Below are positions 26,939 through 36,694 of a stretch of 64,000 bases of DNA, piece by piece. The DNA is from JAFEBO01 sp050730655 (GTDB lineage Bacteria; Planctomycetota; Phycisphaerae; Phycisphaerales; UBA1924). The DNA lies in NCBI GenBank assembly GCA_050730655.1, contig JBOHNL010000014.1, positions 496,001-560,000 of the forward strand. Reading direction: 5' to 3'. The notes under the pieces were generated by a model. That model was not told where the DNA came from and searched no databases. It saw nothing but the letters and a program-made list of their open reading frames with translations. The translations under genes were made by a program, and so were the position numbers. Within the stretch, counting starts at the first letter, position 1. The number at the start of each line of letters is the position of its first letter.

Positions 26939-29062
26939 CTACAAATTCCAGGCGAAGATGCCAGAGAGTGTCGCGAGGATGGCGATGAACGCCTTCATCA
27001 GCGATTCGCCTGCGACCAAACCGGACGCGATGGGGATGTTGTACGTGTCGGCAGACTTGCGGTGGATCAGCGTCCAGACGTAGGTCAGGAATGCACCGAT
27101 CGCAAACGCCAGCGAGTTGTTGAAGCCGACGACCCATGACAAACCGAGGCCCATCGTGCTCGGCCAATACGGACGCCACTTGGTCGGAACAAAGAACTTC
27201 TCGATGCAGGGGAGGATGATGCCGAGAATGCCGCCGACGGCGATCGACACCTTGGCGGAATACGCCAAACTCGACAATCCGTGCGTGAGCACCTGAGCGA
27301 CGCGGAACCACTGATTTGTCCCAGGCGCGGGGTAGGTTTCGAGCACGGCCTTGGTCGGCACCATCAGATACCAGATCGGAATGATCGCGACTGTTCCAAA
27401 GAAGACGCCGAAGAACTGTGCGATGAACTGGCGGCGCGGATTGGCGCCGAGGAGGTAGCCGCTCTTGAGATCGGTGAGCAGGTCGGCTGAGGACGAAGCG
27501 GAGTTGGCGGCGATGCCGGCGGACGCGAGGTTGATCGTTGCGTTGCCCGGATGCAGGATCGCAAAGGTGATCTGCATCACCTTGCCCATCGCGCCGATCG
27601 GGGTCGTATCCGTCTCGCCCGTTGCGCGGCAGGCCACGAGCGACAGTACGAAGCTCAGCGCGACGGCGATGATGCCCGCCCACCAGGTGATCTGGAACGA
27701 GATGATCTGCAGCAGGACCATGGCGATGGTGAGCGGAATCATGCCCGCGAGCATCCACCAGAACGGAACTTCGATCGCCTTCATCGCGGCGCTTTCGGCG
27801 GAATCTTCCTTGCGGGCGGACATTGCTCCGGCGAGCGCCTTGCCCATGGTCCGCCACTGGAATGCGAGCGCGGTAAGTGACGACATCACCATCAGAGCTG
27901 TGCCGCCCCAGAGTGCCCACCGATAGACGTGATAGATCTGGCCGCCGCCGACCAATTCAATCGACGGGATGTAGCCTGATTCGAAGCCTGTTCCTGCCGC
28001 GTTGAGATGGGTCGCATCGATCGCAATAAGTTGCGGCGCGACGTAGAAGTAGAGAAGCATCGAGCCTGCGAGCATCGTGAGCGAAACGCGCAGTCCGACG
28101 ATCATGCCTGCAGCGATCAGAAGCACGCTCGGCTCAAAGCCGAATTGGATCATCTGCTTGCCGACGGTGGAATCCCAGAACCAGTGCAATTTGCCATCGG
28201 CCGTGACGGTTGCGAATCCCTTCTCGGGGATCTGCTCGGGAAGGTGCATGAAGCGGAGCGGGCTTCGTTCGCCGAACGCCTTGTCGATGATCTTGAGCGT
28301 GCCTTCGCCTGTATTCAGGATGCCGATAAACGCTGAAGCGAAGAGCGCGATGATCAGCGCGTAAGCCTTGAGAACCGCCTCTTTGCTCTCGCTGTACAAA
28401 CTCCGAAGCGTTTCGGCGGCAGCGATTCCCGAGGGGAAGGGCAACTGCTCGTGATTGATCATCTGGCGCTTCATTGGGATAGCGAGGAAGACGCCCATCA
28501 TGCCCGTGCAGAACGTAAAGAATGCAACGCCGACCCAAGGCTGAACCAGAAGGGTCTTGACGTCGGCGGAGGTGCCGCCGGGCGGCGGTTCGGCCATCAG
28601 AAGAAGCGCGCCGAACATGGTCGCGATCGTTGAGCCAGTTGAGTATCCGGCAGCCGAGGCCGTCGACTGCATGCAGTTGTTTTCGAGGATCGACATCTTT
28701 GAGAGCTTGCCTCCGGTGAGCGCGCGGAACGCGTTCCAGATTGCAAAGCTCATCACGCATGCGGTGATGGCGACGCCGAACGACCAGCCGATCTTGAGCG
28801 TGGTGTAGAGGTTGGCCGCGGACATGGCCATGCCGAGGAAGCCGCCCATGATCACAGCGCGCCAGGTGAGTTGGGGCATGCGATCGCCCTGGTACGTGTA
28901 CTTGAACCAGTGCGCGTCCTTCTCTTCGGACGTCATCTTGCTCGTGTCGACGGGCGGCGGCGACTGATCTTCGACCTCGTCAATCGGCAGGGACGCCTCG
29001 GGGTGCGTCGGGTGAACATGGGGGGGAAGCGGCGAAATTGGTGTGGCCATTTGGTTGCTCAA
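26939..29062 (-). CDS. OPT-family transporter (copy 2)
   Basis: 707 aa. It shares the order of motifs with its neighbour: LTWRAVIMGGFLGMAMSAANLYTTLKIG, ENNCMQSTASAAGYSTG, LPFPSGIAAAETLRSLY, and SADLLTDLKSGYLLGANPRRQFIAQFFG. It carries a longer cytoplasmic N-terminus (about 55 residues, Pro-rich) and extra loops. It is the upstream gene of the OPT pair. The two may form separate transporters or a heteromer; the sequence does not decide. No peptidase or siderophore gene is linked on the same strand. Confidence 0.88.
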   Translation of the reverse strand: MSNQMATPISPLPPHVHPTHPEASLPIDEVEDQSPPPVDTSKMTSEEKDAHWFKYTYQGDRMPQLTWRAVIMGGFLGMAMSAANLYTTLKIGWSFGVAITACVMSFAIWNAFRALTGGKLSKMSILENNCMQSTASAAGYSTGSTIATMFGALLLMAEPPPGGTSADVKTLLVQPWVGVAFFTFCTGMMGVFLAIPMKRQMINHEQLPFPSGIAAAETLRSLYSESKEAVLKAYALIIALFASAFIGILNTGEGTLKIIDKAFGERSPLRFMHLPEQIPEKGFATVTADGKLHWFWDSTVGKQMIQFGFEPSVLLIAAGMIVGLRVSLTMLAGSMLLYFYVAPQLIAIDATHLNAAGTGFESGYIPSIELVGGGQIYHVYRWALWGGTALMVMSSLTALAFQWRTMGKALAGAMSARKEDSAESAAMKAIEVPFWWMLAGMIPLTIAMVLLQIISFQITWWAGIIAVALSFVLSLVACRATGETDTTPIGAMGKVMQITFAILHPGNATINLASAGIAANSASSSADLLTDLKSGYLLGANPRRQFIAQFFGVFFGTVAIIPIWYLMVPTKAVLETYPAPGTNQWFRVAQVLTHGLSSLAYSAKVSIAVGGILGIILPCIEKFFVPTKWRPYWPSTMGLGLSWVVGFNNSLAFAIGAFLTYVWTLIHRKSADTYNIPIASGLVAGESLMKAFIAILATLSGIFAWNL

Positions 29063-29135
29063 AGATCGGATCGGGACGCGTCAAGATACCACGAAATATC
29101 CCGACCGCTGCAGCGCCTGGCTCAGATAGCAAGAG

Positions 29136-29636
29136 TTAGGAAACCGCCCGCACCCGAACCTGATTCGCGTCAACATGGACTACCCGGACGCGAGCGCCCG
29201 GTCGCAGGAAGTCGCTATCGCAAAGGGCGTCGTGGCGGACGCCATCGATCTCGATCTGGCCGACGGGCCTGAGATCTGTGATGACGATGCCTTCTTTATT
29301 GAGGAGCTGCATGCGGGAGCGCGCGAAGGCATCTTCTTTTGCGGCCTTCTCGGCGACTTCGTCTTCGGAAGGAATACCGATCATGCGCCGGCCGAAGGGC
29401 GTGTTCTGCCAGATCGAAACACCGGCGTAGAGAGTCGCGGGCACAGCGAAGAGCATCCCGACGAGACCGAGCATCCCCCACAGCGGGTTGAACCTGAAAA
29501 GGCAGACGAGTCCTGCGATGGCGCATCCGGAAGCAAGCACGGCGATGAGGCCGGCGCTTGGAACGAAGAATTCCATGAGGAGCAGCAGCAACGCTGCGAC
29601 GAGAAGACCAAGCCCCCAGAGTAAAAGCGGTTCCAT
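29136..29636 (-). CDS. Short NfeD-family membrane protein
   Basis: 166 aa. Three or four membrane segments (about 5-75) are followed by a small soluble C-terminal beta domain (about 110-165: EGIVITDLRPVGQIEIDGVRHDALCDSDFLRPGARVRVVHVDANQVRVR) typical of the NfeD OB-fold. Such proteins pair with SPFH/flotillin proteins and help membrane microdomain quality control. It lies 62 bp downstream of a long NfeD gene and is presumably in the same operon. Confidence 0.88.
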   Translation of the reverse strand: MEPLLLWGLGLLVAALLLLLMEFFVPSAGLIAVLASGCAIAGLVCLFRFNPLWGMLGLVGMLFAVPATLYAGVSIWQNTPFGRRMIGIPSEDEVAEKAAKEDAFARSRMQLLNKEGIVITDLRPVGQIEIDGVRHDALCDSDFLRPGARVRVVHVDANQVRVRAVS

Positions 29637-29698
29637 CAGTAGGGAAGAGTACTCGATGGAAGTTGAGGAGGCGGGGACTTGAGCAGATGGCGAGGTGA

Positions 29699-31636
29699 TC
29701 AGCTCTCCCGAATCGCGTCTACACCGATTCGGAACGCCGTCACATTCACGACTTTTACCCGCTTGCCCGCGTCGACGAAGCCGAACTCCGCGACGACATC
29801 GCGAAGCTGGCCGTTGATATCGACCTTGCCGGCGGGGCGAAGGGGGGTAGTTGCGGTGCCGGTATCGCCGACGCGAACCTCGTCGTCGCTCATCGCGGCG
29901 AACATCGAATTGCTCATGACCCCGTCACCCTCGAACTCCGGGTTGCGCAGAACAAGCCGCCTTAGAGCCGGGATGTTCGAGATATTTCGGTAGATAAAGA
30001 ACAGCGCCATCCACGCGGTTGCGCCAGCGAGCAACATGGTTGTGACGCCGGTGGCGAGGCCGGCGCGGAATTCGGCGGCGGTTGCGCTCGTGCCGCTGGA
30101 GCCGGGGATGAAGACGCCGATCATCCCGATGAAGAGTGCGAGGAGCCCGACGACGCCCGCGACGCCAAAGCCGGGGAGAATGAAAATTTCTGCGCCGAGC
30201 AGCAGCACCCCGACGACGATTGCCGCGAGTTGCCACCACATGGCCATGCCGACGATCAGGGAAGGCAAAAAGAGCCCGGCGAGGCAGAGCACCGCGATCG
30301 CAGCCGGGAGGGTGACGCCCGGCGAGAACATCTCGATGAAGATGCAGATGAGGAAGATGGTGATGAGGATGCCGCGGATCCAAGACGCGGACATGAATCG
30401 GGCAAGGGCTTCGGACCAGCTTTCATCGAGGCGTGTGATATTGGTTGCGCCGAGGAACTTTGTGAGATCCGCGTCGGAATTGACAGCGTCGAGCTGTGCG
30501 ACACCGTCTGGGCCGGGGCGCGTGTTGGACGCGAGTTGGAAGAACGCCATTTCCTGTTCGTGCAGAACGATCGCTCCATCGCCGTTACTGATCTTGGCGA
30601 GAAGCGTGTAGCGGCCGTTTGAGTTGTCGTGGGAGCGGGGACGCATTGAAGGCGTCGCGCCGGCGAGATCGAGTGCGTCCTGTGTCTTTGATTTGATGTC
30701 CGCGAGTGATGGTGCCGCGGGCGTGAAGGGGACCGCTTCGGCGTCCTTTTCGGATGGCGCTGCCTCGGCCGGAGTGCCGGTTGGCGCGGTCGCACCCTCG
30801 GCGGTTGGCTCCGCGGGCGTGTTGTCGGCGGGGATGGGGCGTGGTTTGCGTCCCGCGGAGCGAGCGCCGCGCGTTGCAACCTCGTTGCTTCCGACCGAAG
30901 CCGTGGCGAGCACGGGCTGCAGCACCGGCTTGTCGGGGAAGAGTCGCTCAAACTCGGCGCGATCGACGGCGAAGCGCACGCCGGTTTTGTTGTCCTGCAC
31001 CCACCAGAGTTCGGCATCGGTCGCGACAATCGCCTGGACAAGCAATTCATCCCACTGATACGCGCCGGCGGAACGATTGTGGCGACGGGCTGAATCTACG
31101 ACATCGGCAAGGAGCGGGGGAAGGAGCTTTTGGCGCTCCGTTTCGTTCATGCCGCGGAGCTGCGTCGTGAAGGATGATTGGTCGATGTGGACGACCTTCG
31201 CATCGCCGAAACTGGAGCCATCCGAAACAACGATCTCGCGGCAGGCCAGCGCGACGATCGCGCCGCCCGAGTACGCCATCGGGTGAATCCATGCGATGGT
31301 GTTGCGGATGGGGCTCTGCTTGATCGCGTTGGAAATCTCGAGCACTGCGCCGAGTTCGCCACCGGGGGTGTTGAGTTCGACAACAACGGCATCGGCCTTC
31401 AGTGCAACGGCTTCATCGAGACGGCGTCGGAAGCTGCGTGCGGTGATGGCGTCGATCGCGTCGTCGATCGTGATGACGACGACGGAATTCGCCTGGCGCG
31501 ATGCGGAGACGGAAGTGGGTAAGCCGGGCGTGGCGATGTCGGCGTAAGCTGTCAGCGAGCCGAGCACGACCGCGCAGATGAGCGACAGGGCCGCGATAAA
31601 AAGGCGAACCGGGATGGAACGGATCACGCCGTGCAT
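29699..31636 (-). CDS. Long NfeD protein: ClpP-like serine protease fused to NfeD membrane domain
   Basis: 645 aa. A signal peptide (about 1-33) leads to a ClpP-class domain: VVVITIDDAIDAITARSFRRRLDEAV, VELNTPGGELGAVLEISNAI and PMAYSGGAIVALAC, where the Ser in YSGGA is the likely nucleophile. A Pro/Ala/Thr-rich linker (about 255-320) is inserted in the middle. Four or five membrane helices (about 435-560) and a C-terminal OB-fold domain (about 585-645, TATTPLRPAGKVDINGQLRD) follow. These membrane proteases cleave hydrophobic C-termini such as that of stomatin. The short NfeD gene follows. The linker is longer than I would expect for the family. Confidence 0.9.
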   Translation of the reverse strand: MHGVIRSIPVRLFIAALSLICAVVLGSLTAYADIATPGLPTSVSASRQANSVVVITIDDAIDAITARSFRRRLDEAVALKADAVVVELNTPGGELGAVLEISNAIKQSPIRNTIAWIHPMAYSGGAIVALACREIVVSDGSSFGDAKVVHIDQSSFTTQLRGMNETERQKLLPPLLADVVDSARRHNRSAGAYQWDELLVQAIVATDAELWWVQDNKTGVRFAVDRAEFERLFPDKPVLQPVLATASVGSNEVATRGARSAGRKPRPIPADNTPAEPTAEGATAPTGTPAEAAPSEKDAEAVPFTPAAPSLADIKSKTQDALDLAGATPSMRPRSHDNSNGRYTLLAKISNGDGAIVLHEQEMAFFQLASNTRPGPDGVAQLDAVNSDADLTKFLGATNITRLDESWSEALARFMSASWIRGILITIFLICIFIEMFSPGVTLPAAIAVLCLAGLFLPSLIVGMAMWWQLAAIVVGVLLLGAEIFILPGFGVAGVVGLLALFIGMIGVFIPGSSGTSATAAEFRAGLATGVTTMLLAGATAWMALFFIYRNISNIPALRRLVLRNPEFEGDGVMSNSMFAAMSDDEVRVGDTGTATTPLRPAGKVDINGQLRDVVAEFGFVDAGKRVKVVNVTAFRIGVDAIRES

Positions 31637-31801
31637 ACTGCATTCTAGATTCGTGGAACGGCTCGGCCGGTTTCAGGGGCGGTCTGGCGGGCGTCAGGAC
31701 GGTGATGCTGCAAGGTTTGGGTGGCCTGGGTGAAGTCCTTTGGCTTGATCGTTTCGCTGCATCTCGTGCGGCGGACGGTCCTGACAATTGGAGTTCACAC
31801 A

Positions 31802-32443
31802 ATGCGATATGTACCAAGCGGCATCTTCGGGATGGCAGTGGTGGCTGTTGGACTGGCGGCGAACGTGGAATCGTCCTGCCTTGGCGTGATTGTCGGAGTA
31901 ACCGGCGCGGGCCAGATTGTGGCTCCTCCGCCGTCGCTCATGTCGGGCGTCTTTGCCAACAGCACCGTGGTGTACGCGATCAATGAAAAGCAGAACGCGC
32001 TATTCAATGGAGTGATCGATAAGTACCTGCCTGCGGTGGGCGTTCCGTATGTGCTTGGCTCGGCGACGCCGGTCAATCCTGGACCGCTTCGTGTGAACAG
32101 CCACATCCTGCACTTTGACAATCGATTCCAGCCTCAGGCCGGAATCGTGACCGGAACCGCGACGTTCGATAAGGCCATCATCGGTGTAATCTTCACGGCC
32201 GCGCGGTTGAACGCGAGCGATGCGGCACTCGGCAATCCGGGCACCGTCTATCCCTTCGGCTGGGCGAACCGCGGATTCAGTAACGTCATCGACACGTTTA
32301 CGTTGGTGAACCCGTTCACCATCCGGTTCACGCTCGCCAATGGCAGTGACATGGATCAGATTCGTGTGCTGACGGTTCCGGCACCCGGAACGTTGGCGGG
32401 TGGATGCCGGCTTGCGCTGTTTGCGCGGCGCCGCCGCGGATGA
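31802..32443 (+). CDS. Exported protein with degenerate PEP-CTERM-like tail
   Basis: 213 aa from the ATG at 31802, preceded by GGAG; an in-frame ATG at 31721 would put 27 residues before the signal peptide. The signal peptide is about 1-22. The passenger is beta-rich with no recognised motif (LFNGVIDKYLPAVGVPYVLGS, VTGTATFDKAIIGVIFTAARLNASD). It ends VPAPGTLAGGCRLALFA then RRRRG, a shortened and less hydrophobic version of the anchors at 19584, 20587 and 42857. The tail may be weak or non-functional as a sorting signal. No neighbour suggests a role. Confidence 0.65.
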   Translation: MRYVPSGIFGMAVVAVGLAANVESSCLGVIVGVTGAGQIVAPPPSLMSGVFANSTVVYAINEKQNALFNGVIDKYLPAVGVPYVLGSATPVNPGPLRVNSHILHFDNRFQPQAGIVTGTATFDKAIIGVIFTAARLNASDAALGNPGTVYPFGWANRGFSNVIDTFTLVNPFTIRFTLANGSDMDQIRVLTVPAPGTLAGGCRLALFARRRRG

Positions 32444-32446
32444 GAT

Positions 32447-33034
32447 TCAGAGCGGCGGCGTTTCCTGCTGAATGTTCCAGGTGAGTTTCTCACCCTTGTC
32501 GCCGACGCACGCGATGTGCACGGCGAAATAGCCGGGACGCCCGTCGGGCTGCTTGGGCTCGTGCTTCCAGACCATTGGCCAGATGATCTTGCGGTCCGAT
32601 TCGGGGATAGGCAGCGATTCGATTTCGTCGCGGCGGAACCAGTCGAGGCGACCTTCGGGCATGTCGCGTGGTTCCACCCAGACCGCGCCAAGGACGCGGT
32701 AATAGAAAAGCAGCCAGTGGCCCCGGCCCTCGAACGAGCTTTCGCTGATCAGGCCGGTGAGGTGGAGGCGGTCGATCGGGACGTGGATCCCGGCTTCTTC
32801 CTCGATTTCACGCTGGGCACAGCGGGCGGGCGATTCGCCGTGTTCGACATCGAGCTTGCCCCCGATGGGGGAGACAAGGCCTTGGTTGGGGGCTTTCGCA
32901 CGCTTCAGCAGAAGAAGCCGGCCGTCCTTGTCTCGAAGATCACAGAGGCAGGCGATGCGGTAGGGGAGAGCGCCGGCGTTGGCGGCGTTGACTGCGTATT
33001 CGGGCATGCGAGAGGGTATGGAATCGACTGCCAT
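32447..33034 (-). CDS. NUDIX hydrolase
   Basis: 195 aa. The Nudix box reads GGKLDVEHGESPARCAQREIEEEAG, fitting G-x5-E-x7-REUxEExGU with all catalytic Glu residues. It is preceded by VSPIGG and followed by a domain with HWLLFYYRVLG. The likely activity is hydrolysis of a nucleoside diphosphate linked to another group; MutT-like 8-oxo-dGTP cleanup is one option among several. It converges with the exported-protein gene, the two ends being 3 bp apart. About 120 bp separate it from the divergent murC. Confidence 0.87.
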   Translation of the reverse strand: MAVDSIPSRMPEYAVNAANAGALPYRIACLCDLRDKDGRLLLLKRAKAPNQGLVSPIGGKLDVEHGESPARCAQREIEEEAGIHVPIDRLHLTGLISESSFEGRGHWLLFYYRVLGAVWVEPRDMPEGRLDWFRRDEIESLPIPESDRKIIWPMVWKHEPKQPDGRPGYFAVHIACVGDKGEKLTWNIQQETPPL

Positions 33035-33156
33035 TCAGGCACCGACATCCTGCGGGAGACTTCCCGATTTTCATGTCCGCGAGCCATGTTTCGGGTGACT
33101 GAAACTCGCGATCCGTTCGCTCACGGCCGGACCTTCGCTCGGTCGATACGTCCAAC

Positions 33157-34788
33157 ATGTCCACGCTCCCCGTAACGTCATTTGGTGTCGGTGCGCCCTC
33201 GCTTAAGATCGATTTGCCGCCGCTGCGCTATGTGCCCAGTGGCGTTCGAGAGGAGCTTCGCGGGCCCTTGAAGTTCACAAGTTCCAAGCAGAACCAGCCT
33301 TCCGAGCAGCGGCTCGATGTGGCGGGCAAGAGCCTCTACCTGATCGGCATCGGCGGCTGCGGAATGAGCGGCCTCGCTCGGATGCTGCGTGGACGCGGTG
33401 CCGTGGTGAGTGGATCCGACATGAATCCGTCGGATGTGACGGATGGACTGGGGGCGGAAGGCATTGAAGTCGGCTTTGATCAGTCGAAACGCTGGCTGCC
33501 GGATGGCTGCGACATGGTGGTTTGTTCGGCCGCGATTCGGCCGGAGCATCCGCAGGTGGCAGAAGCGGTTCGACGCGGCATTCCTGTTCTCTTTTATGCC
33601 GAGGCCCTTGGGCTTTGCATGATCGGGCGAACCGGAGTGGCGGTCGCGGGAACACACGGCAAGAGCTCGACGACGGCGATGCTGGGTACGGCGCTGACGG
33701 ATGCGGGGATCGATCCGACGGTGATCGTTGGGGCAACGTGTACGCAGCTTGCGACGGGATCGTTGAACACGGTCGCGCGCGTACCGGGGGCTCAGATTTC
33801 CGGGTTCCGGCTCGGTGCAGAAGCAATTCCGACCGGGGCGAGCCGCGGCAAGCCGGGGGTGCTTGTGGCGGAGAGCTGCGAGTTCAATCGCAGCTTTCAC
33901 AACCTGCACCCGATGGTCGCGAGTATCAGCAGCGTGGAGGCGGACCATCTTGATATCTATGGAACGCTGGATGCGGTGGTGGAGAGCTTCCATGAGTTTG
34001 CGCGACTGATTCCCTCTGCGGCAGAGGGCGGCAAGTTGCTCATCGCTCACGATGGCGCGCACCGGCGCGAGGTGAGTGCGGGCCTTGAGTGTGACGTGCA
34101 GACGATCGGGTTTACGCCGGCGGCGGACTGGGTCGTTTCGTATGACCCGGAGTCGCGCCGCGTCACACTGCAGCATCGCGCTCACGATGTCGCCGAATGG
34201 ACGATGAAAATCCCGGGTGTGCACAATGCCATCAACGCGGCGACCGCGATGGTGTTGGCGATCTGGCTTGGTGCAGATCCGAAGCGTGTCGGTGATTCGC
34301 TTGCATCGTTTGCGGGTGTTGATCGCCGAAACCAGTTGCTCGGCGAGCGCAAAGTCGGTAAGGGCACGGTGCGTGTATATGACGACTACGGGCACCATCC
34401 GACCGAAATTGATGTGACCTTGCGTGCTTTGCGCGGATTTGAGAAGCCCGAGAAGCGTGGCGGTCGCTTGATCTGTGTGTTCCAGCCTCACCAGCACTCG
34501 CGAACGCGTCACCTGCTCGAAGAGTTCGCGCAGAGCTTCAGCGGCGCGGATGTTGTGCTCGTTCCTGATATCTACTTTGTCCGCGACAGCCAGGAAGAGC
34601 GGGCCAAGATCGGCGCCCAGGATTTGGTAAGCCGTCTGACCGATCGCGGCCTGAATGCCAGCCATATTCCGACATTCGAGCGGATTGTCGAGAAGCTGGA
34701 AGAGATCTGTCGCCCCGGCGATCTGGTGGTGGTGATGGGCGCGGGGCCGGTGTACGAAGTCGGGCGAAGTTTTCTTGCCCGCGGATAA
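33157..34788 (+). CDS. murC: UDP-N-acetylmuramate-L-alanine ligase
   Basis: 543 aa. Nucleotide-binding YLIGIGGCGMSGLA (61-74), ATP loop GTHGKS (165-170), SCEFNRSFHNLHP, and DDYGHHPTEI identify MurC, which adds L-Ala to UDP-MurNAc in the cytoplasm. The protein has an N-terminal extension of about 55 residues before the Rossmann domain that is not in E. coli MurC (about 490 aa). It is the first gene of a tight murC-murB-ddl-ftsQ run (3 bp, then a 4-bp overlap, then 32 bp), the order seen in the dcw cluster. Its presence shows a normal peptidoglycan pathway. Confidence 0.95.
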   Translation: MSTLPVTSFGVGAPSLKIDLPPLRYVPSGVREELRGPLKFTSSKQNQPSEQRLDVAGKSLYLIGIGGCGMSGLARMLRGRGAVVSGSDMNPSDVTDGLGAEGIEVGFDQSKRWLPDGCDMVVCSAAIRPEHPQVAEAVRRGIPVLFYAEALGLCMIGRTGVAVAGTHGKSSTTAMLGTALTDAGIDPTVIVGATCTQLATGSLNTVARVPGAQISGFRLGAEAIPTGASRGKPGVLVAESCEFNRSFHNLHPMVASISSVEADHLDIYGTLDAVVESFHEFARLIPSAAEGGKLLIAHDGAHRREVSAGLECDVQTIGFTPAADWVVSYDPESRRVTLQHRAHDVAEWTMKIPGVHNAINAATAMVLAIWLGADPKRVGDSLASFAGVDRRNQLLGERKVGKGTVRVYDDYGHHPTEIDVTLRALRGFEKPEKRGGRLICVFQPHQHSRTRHLLEEFAQSFSGADVVLVPDIYFVRDSQEERAKIGAQDLVSRLTDRGLNASHIPTFERIVEKLEEICRPGDLVVVMGAGPVYEVGRSFLARG

Positions 34789-34791
34789 TCC

Positions 34792-35736
34792 ATGCTCGTG
34801 ACGGATGAGTTGGCCATTTCGAGACTTGAGCGTGTTCCGACATGGTTCGGAATCGGTGGCGGCGCGGAGCGATTTGCGATGGTTCGGAGCGCGGAGCAAC
34901 TTCGCCGCGCGATCGAAATTGATTCGTCGCTTCGCGTGCTGGGTGATGGTGCGAACCTGCTCGTTGACGATGACGGCGTAGCCGAGCTAGTAGTGAAAAT
35001 GGAAGGCGAACTCGCAGAGTGGGTGATCGATCCCGCGGCGGGCGTCGTGCGTGTGGGAGCGGGCGCGAATCTTCCGAAACTGATCAACGAGACAGTCCGA
35101 CAAGGGCTCGCCGGACTCGAAACCCTCGGCGGAATTCCGGCGACTGTTGGCGGCGCGCTCGTCATGAACGCCGGCGGCAAGTTCGGCGAGATCGAGCAGT
35201 ATGTCGTGCGTGTTCACGCGATTTCGCGTGAAGGGCGCGAGATAACGCTTGATCGCAAGGACATCGCGTTCGCTTACCGGCGCTCGGGCCTGAAAGATCT
35301 GATACTCACTTCCTGCGAGCTGCAACTCGCGCCAGATGATGCCGCCAGCGTGCGCAAGCGTCTCAAGGAAGTGATGTCGTACAAGAAGACCAGCCAGCCG
35401 ATGGCCGAGAAGAGCGCGGGCTGCACATACAAGAATCCGACGCTCGAAAACGACATCATGGATTTGTTTGATGCGAACGGCCGCGCGGGTCGGCGCGTGC
35501 CCGCTGGCTTGCTCATTGATCGTGCGGGTCTGAAGGGTCTTGCCGTCAACGCAGTTTGCGTCAGCGATGTGCACGCGAACTTCTTCGTGACCAAGCCGGG
35601 CGCGACCGCACGCGACGTCATCAAGCTGATGGAAGAAGTCGAACGCCGCGTGCTCGATCGTTATGGCGTTCAACTCGAGCGCGAAGTGGTCGTCTGGTCG
35701 CGCCACGAGAGCGACGCCAAAGGGCCGCGCGGATGA
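34792..35736 (+). CDS. murB: UDP-N-acetylenolpyruvoylglucosamine reductase
   Basis: 314 aa. FAD-binding domain with VLGDGANLLVDD (about 44-55), the AGLETLGGIPATVGGALVMNAGG motif, and the C-terminal AGCTYKNP and LIDRAGLKGLA. It reduces UDP-GlcNAc-enolpyruvate to UDP-MurNAc using NADPH, the step before MurC. The Cys in AGCTYKNP sits near the place of the catalytic Ser/Cys of the family. The stop overlaps the ddl start in ATGA, suggesting translational coupling. Confidence 0.94.
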   Translation: MLVTDELAISRLERVPTWFGIGGGAERFAMVRSAEQLRRAIEIDSSLRVLGDGANLLVDDDGVAELVVKMEGELAEWVIDPAAGVVRVGAGANLPKLINETVRQGLAGLETLGGIPATVGGALVMNAGGKFGEIEQYVVRVHAISREGREITLDRKDIAFAYRRSGLKDLILTSCELQLAPDDAASVRKRLKEVMSYKKTSQPMAEKSAGCTYKNPTLENDIMDLFDANGRAGRRVPAGLLIDRAGLKGLAVNAVCVSDVHANFFVTKPGATARDVIKLMEEVERRVLDRYGVQLEREVVVWSRHESDAKGPRG

Positions 35737-36662
35737 GTACGAGAACCGTCCTAGTACTTGGCGGCGGCCCCGACGCCGAACGCGATGTGAGCCTGGTCAG
35801 TTCCAAGGCTGTCGCCGCGGCAATCGACCGCTCGGGATCGTTCCGCGCCAACTACCAGATCATCGATCGCCCGAATGCTGCTGAACTCAAGGCGATGGCC
35901 GGAGATGTTGTTTTTCCCGTGCTTCATGGTGGCTGGGGTGAAGGCGGCCCGCTCCAGGATTTGCTCGAGCAAGACGGGCGCCCGTTCGTCGGCTGCCGCG
36001 GTCCGGCCGCGCGCCTTGCAATGGACAAGCTCGCGACAAAGTTGCTCGCGTTGTCGGTGGGGGTGCCGACTCAAGCCGGGGCAGCCTTCAACGCTCGTGA
36101 TGCCGCGTGCCCGTTCGACTATCCGGTTGTGCTCAAGCCCGTCCATGAAGGATCGAGCGTGGGTGTTCATATCTGCCGCACGAGGTCGGATTGGGACGCC
36201 TCGGTTGTGAAAGTGGTGGCCGATGTGAAGCAGCACCCAAGTCGCGTGTACATGGTCGAAAAAGCCGTGCTGGGTGGCAGCGAACTCACTGTCGGGATGC
36301 TCGATGGCAAACCCTTGCCGGTCATTGAGATACGCCCAAACGTGGCGTTCTACGACTACGAGGCCAAGTACCACCGCAACGACACGCAGTATGTGGTTGA
36401 TCCAGAGATGGCCGCCGACGTCAAAACGAGCATTCAGGGGTACGCCAAGGCGATGTTCGATGGCCTGGGAGCGCGACATCTCTCGCGTGTTGATTTCCTG
36501 CTTGACGGTTCGGGGAAGGCGTGGCTGCTGGAAGTCAATACCCTGCCGGGGTTTACGGATCATTCCTTGCTTCCCATGGCTGCAAACACGCAAGGATTGC
36601 CGATGGAGAGGTTGTGCGCTTCGCTCGTGCAGATGGCACTGCGCGATGCGGGAAAGATGTAG
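35733..36662 (+). CDS. ddl: D-alanine-D-alanine ligase
   Basis: 309 aa from the ATG at 35733, which overlaps the murB stop and starts MSTRTVLVLGGGPDAERDVSLVSS, the expected ATP-grasp N-terminus. An in-frame start at 35556 would lie inside murB. Further motifs: VFPVLHGGWGEGGPLQ, FVGCRGPAARLAMDK, VVLKPVHEGSSVGV, and the metal-binding end LLEVNTLPGFTDHSLLPM. It makes the D-Ala-D-Ala dipeptide for the stem peptide. The typical HGxxGEDG loop is changed to HGGWGEGG, as in some divergent Ddl enzymes. Confidence 0.93.
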   Translation: MSTRTVLVLGGGPDAERDVSLVSSKAVAAAIDRSGSFRANYQIIDRPNAAELKAMAGDVVFPVLHGGWGEGGPLQDLLEQDGRPFVGCRGPAARLAMDKLATKLLALSVGVPTQAGAAFNARDAACPFDYPVVLKPVHEGSSVGVHICRTRSDWDASVVKVVADVKQHPSRVYMVEKAVLGGSELTVGMLDGKPLPVIEIRPNVAFYDYEAKYHRNDTQYVVDPEMAADVKTSIQGYAKAMFDGLGARHLSRVDFLLDGSGKAWLLEVNTLPGFTDHSLLPMAANTQGLPMERLCASLVQMALRDAGKM

Positions 36663-36694
36663 GAGACGGATCGGAAGGTTGCTCGAAGACGATC

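Noticed and set aside
24999..27083. 694-codon open frame on the + strand opposite the OPT genes
   Set aside because: It is a mirror of the OPT coding sequence: rich in charged residues, no motif, and incompatible with the two well-supported transporters.
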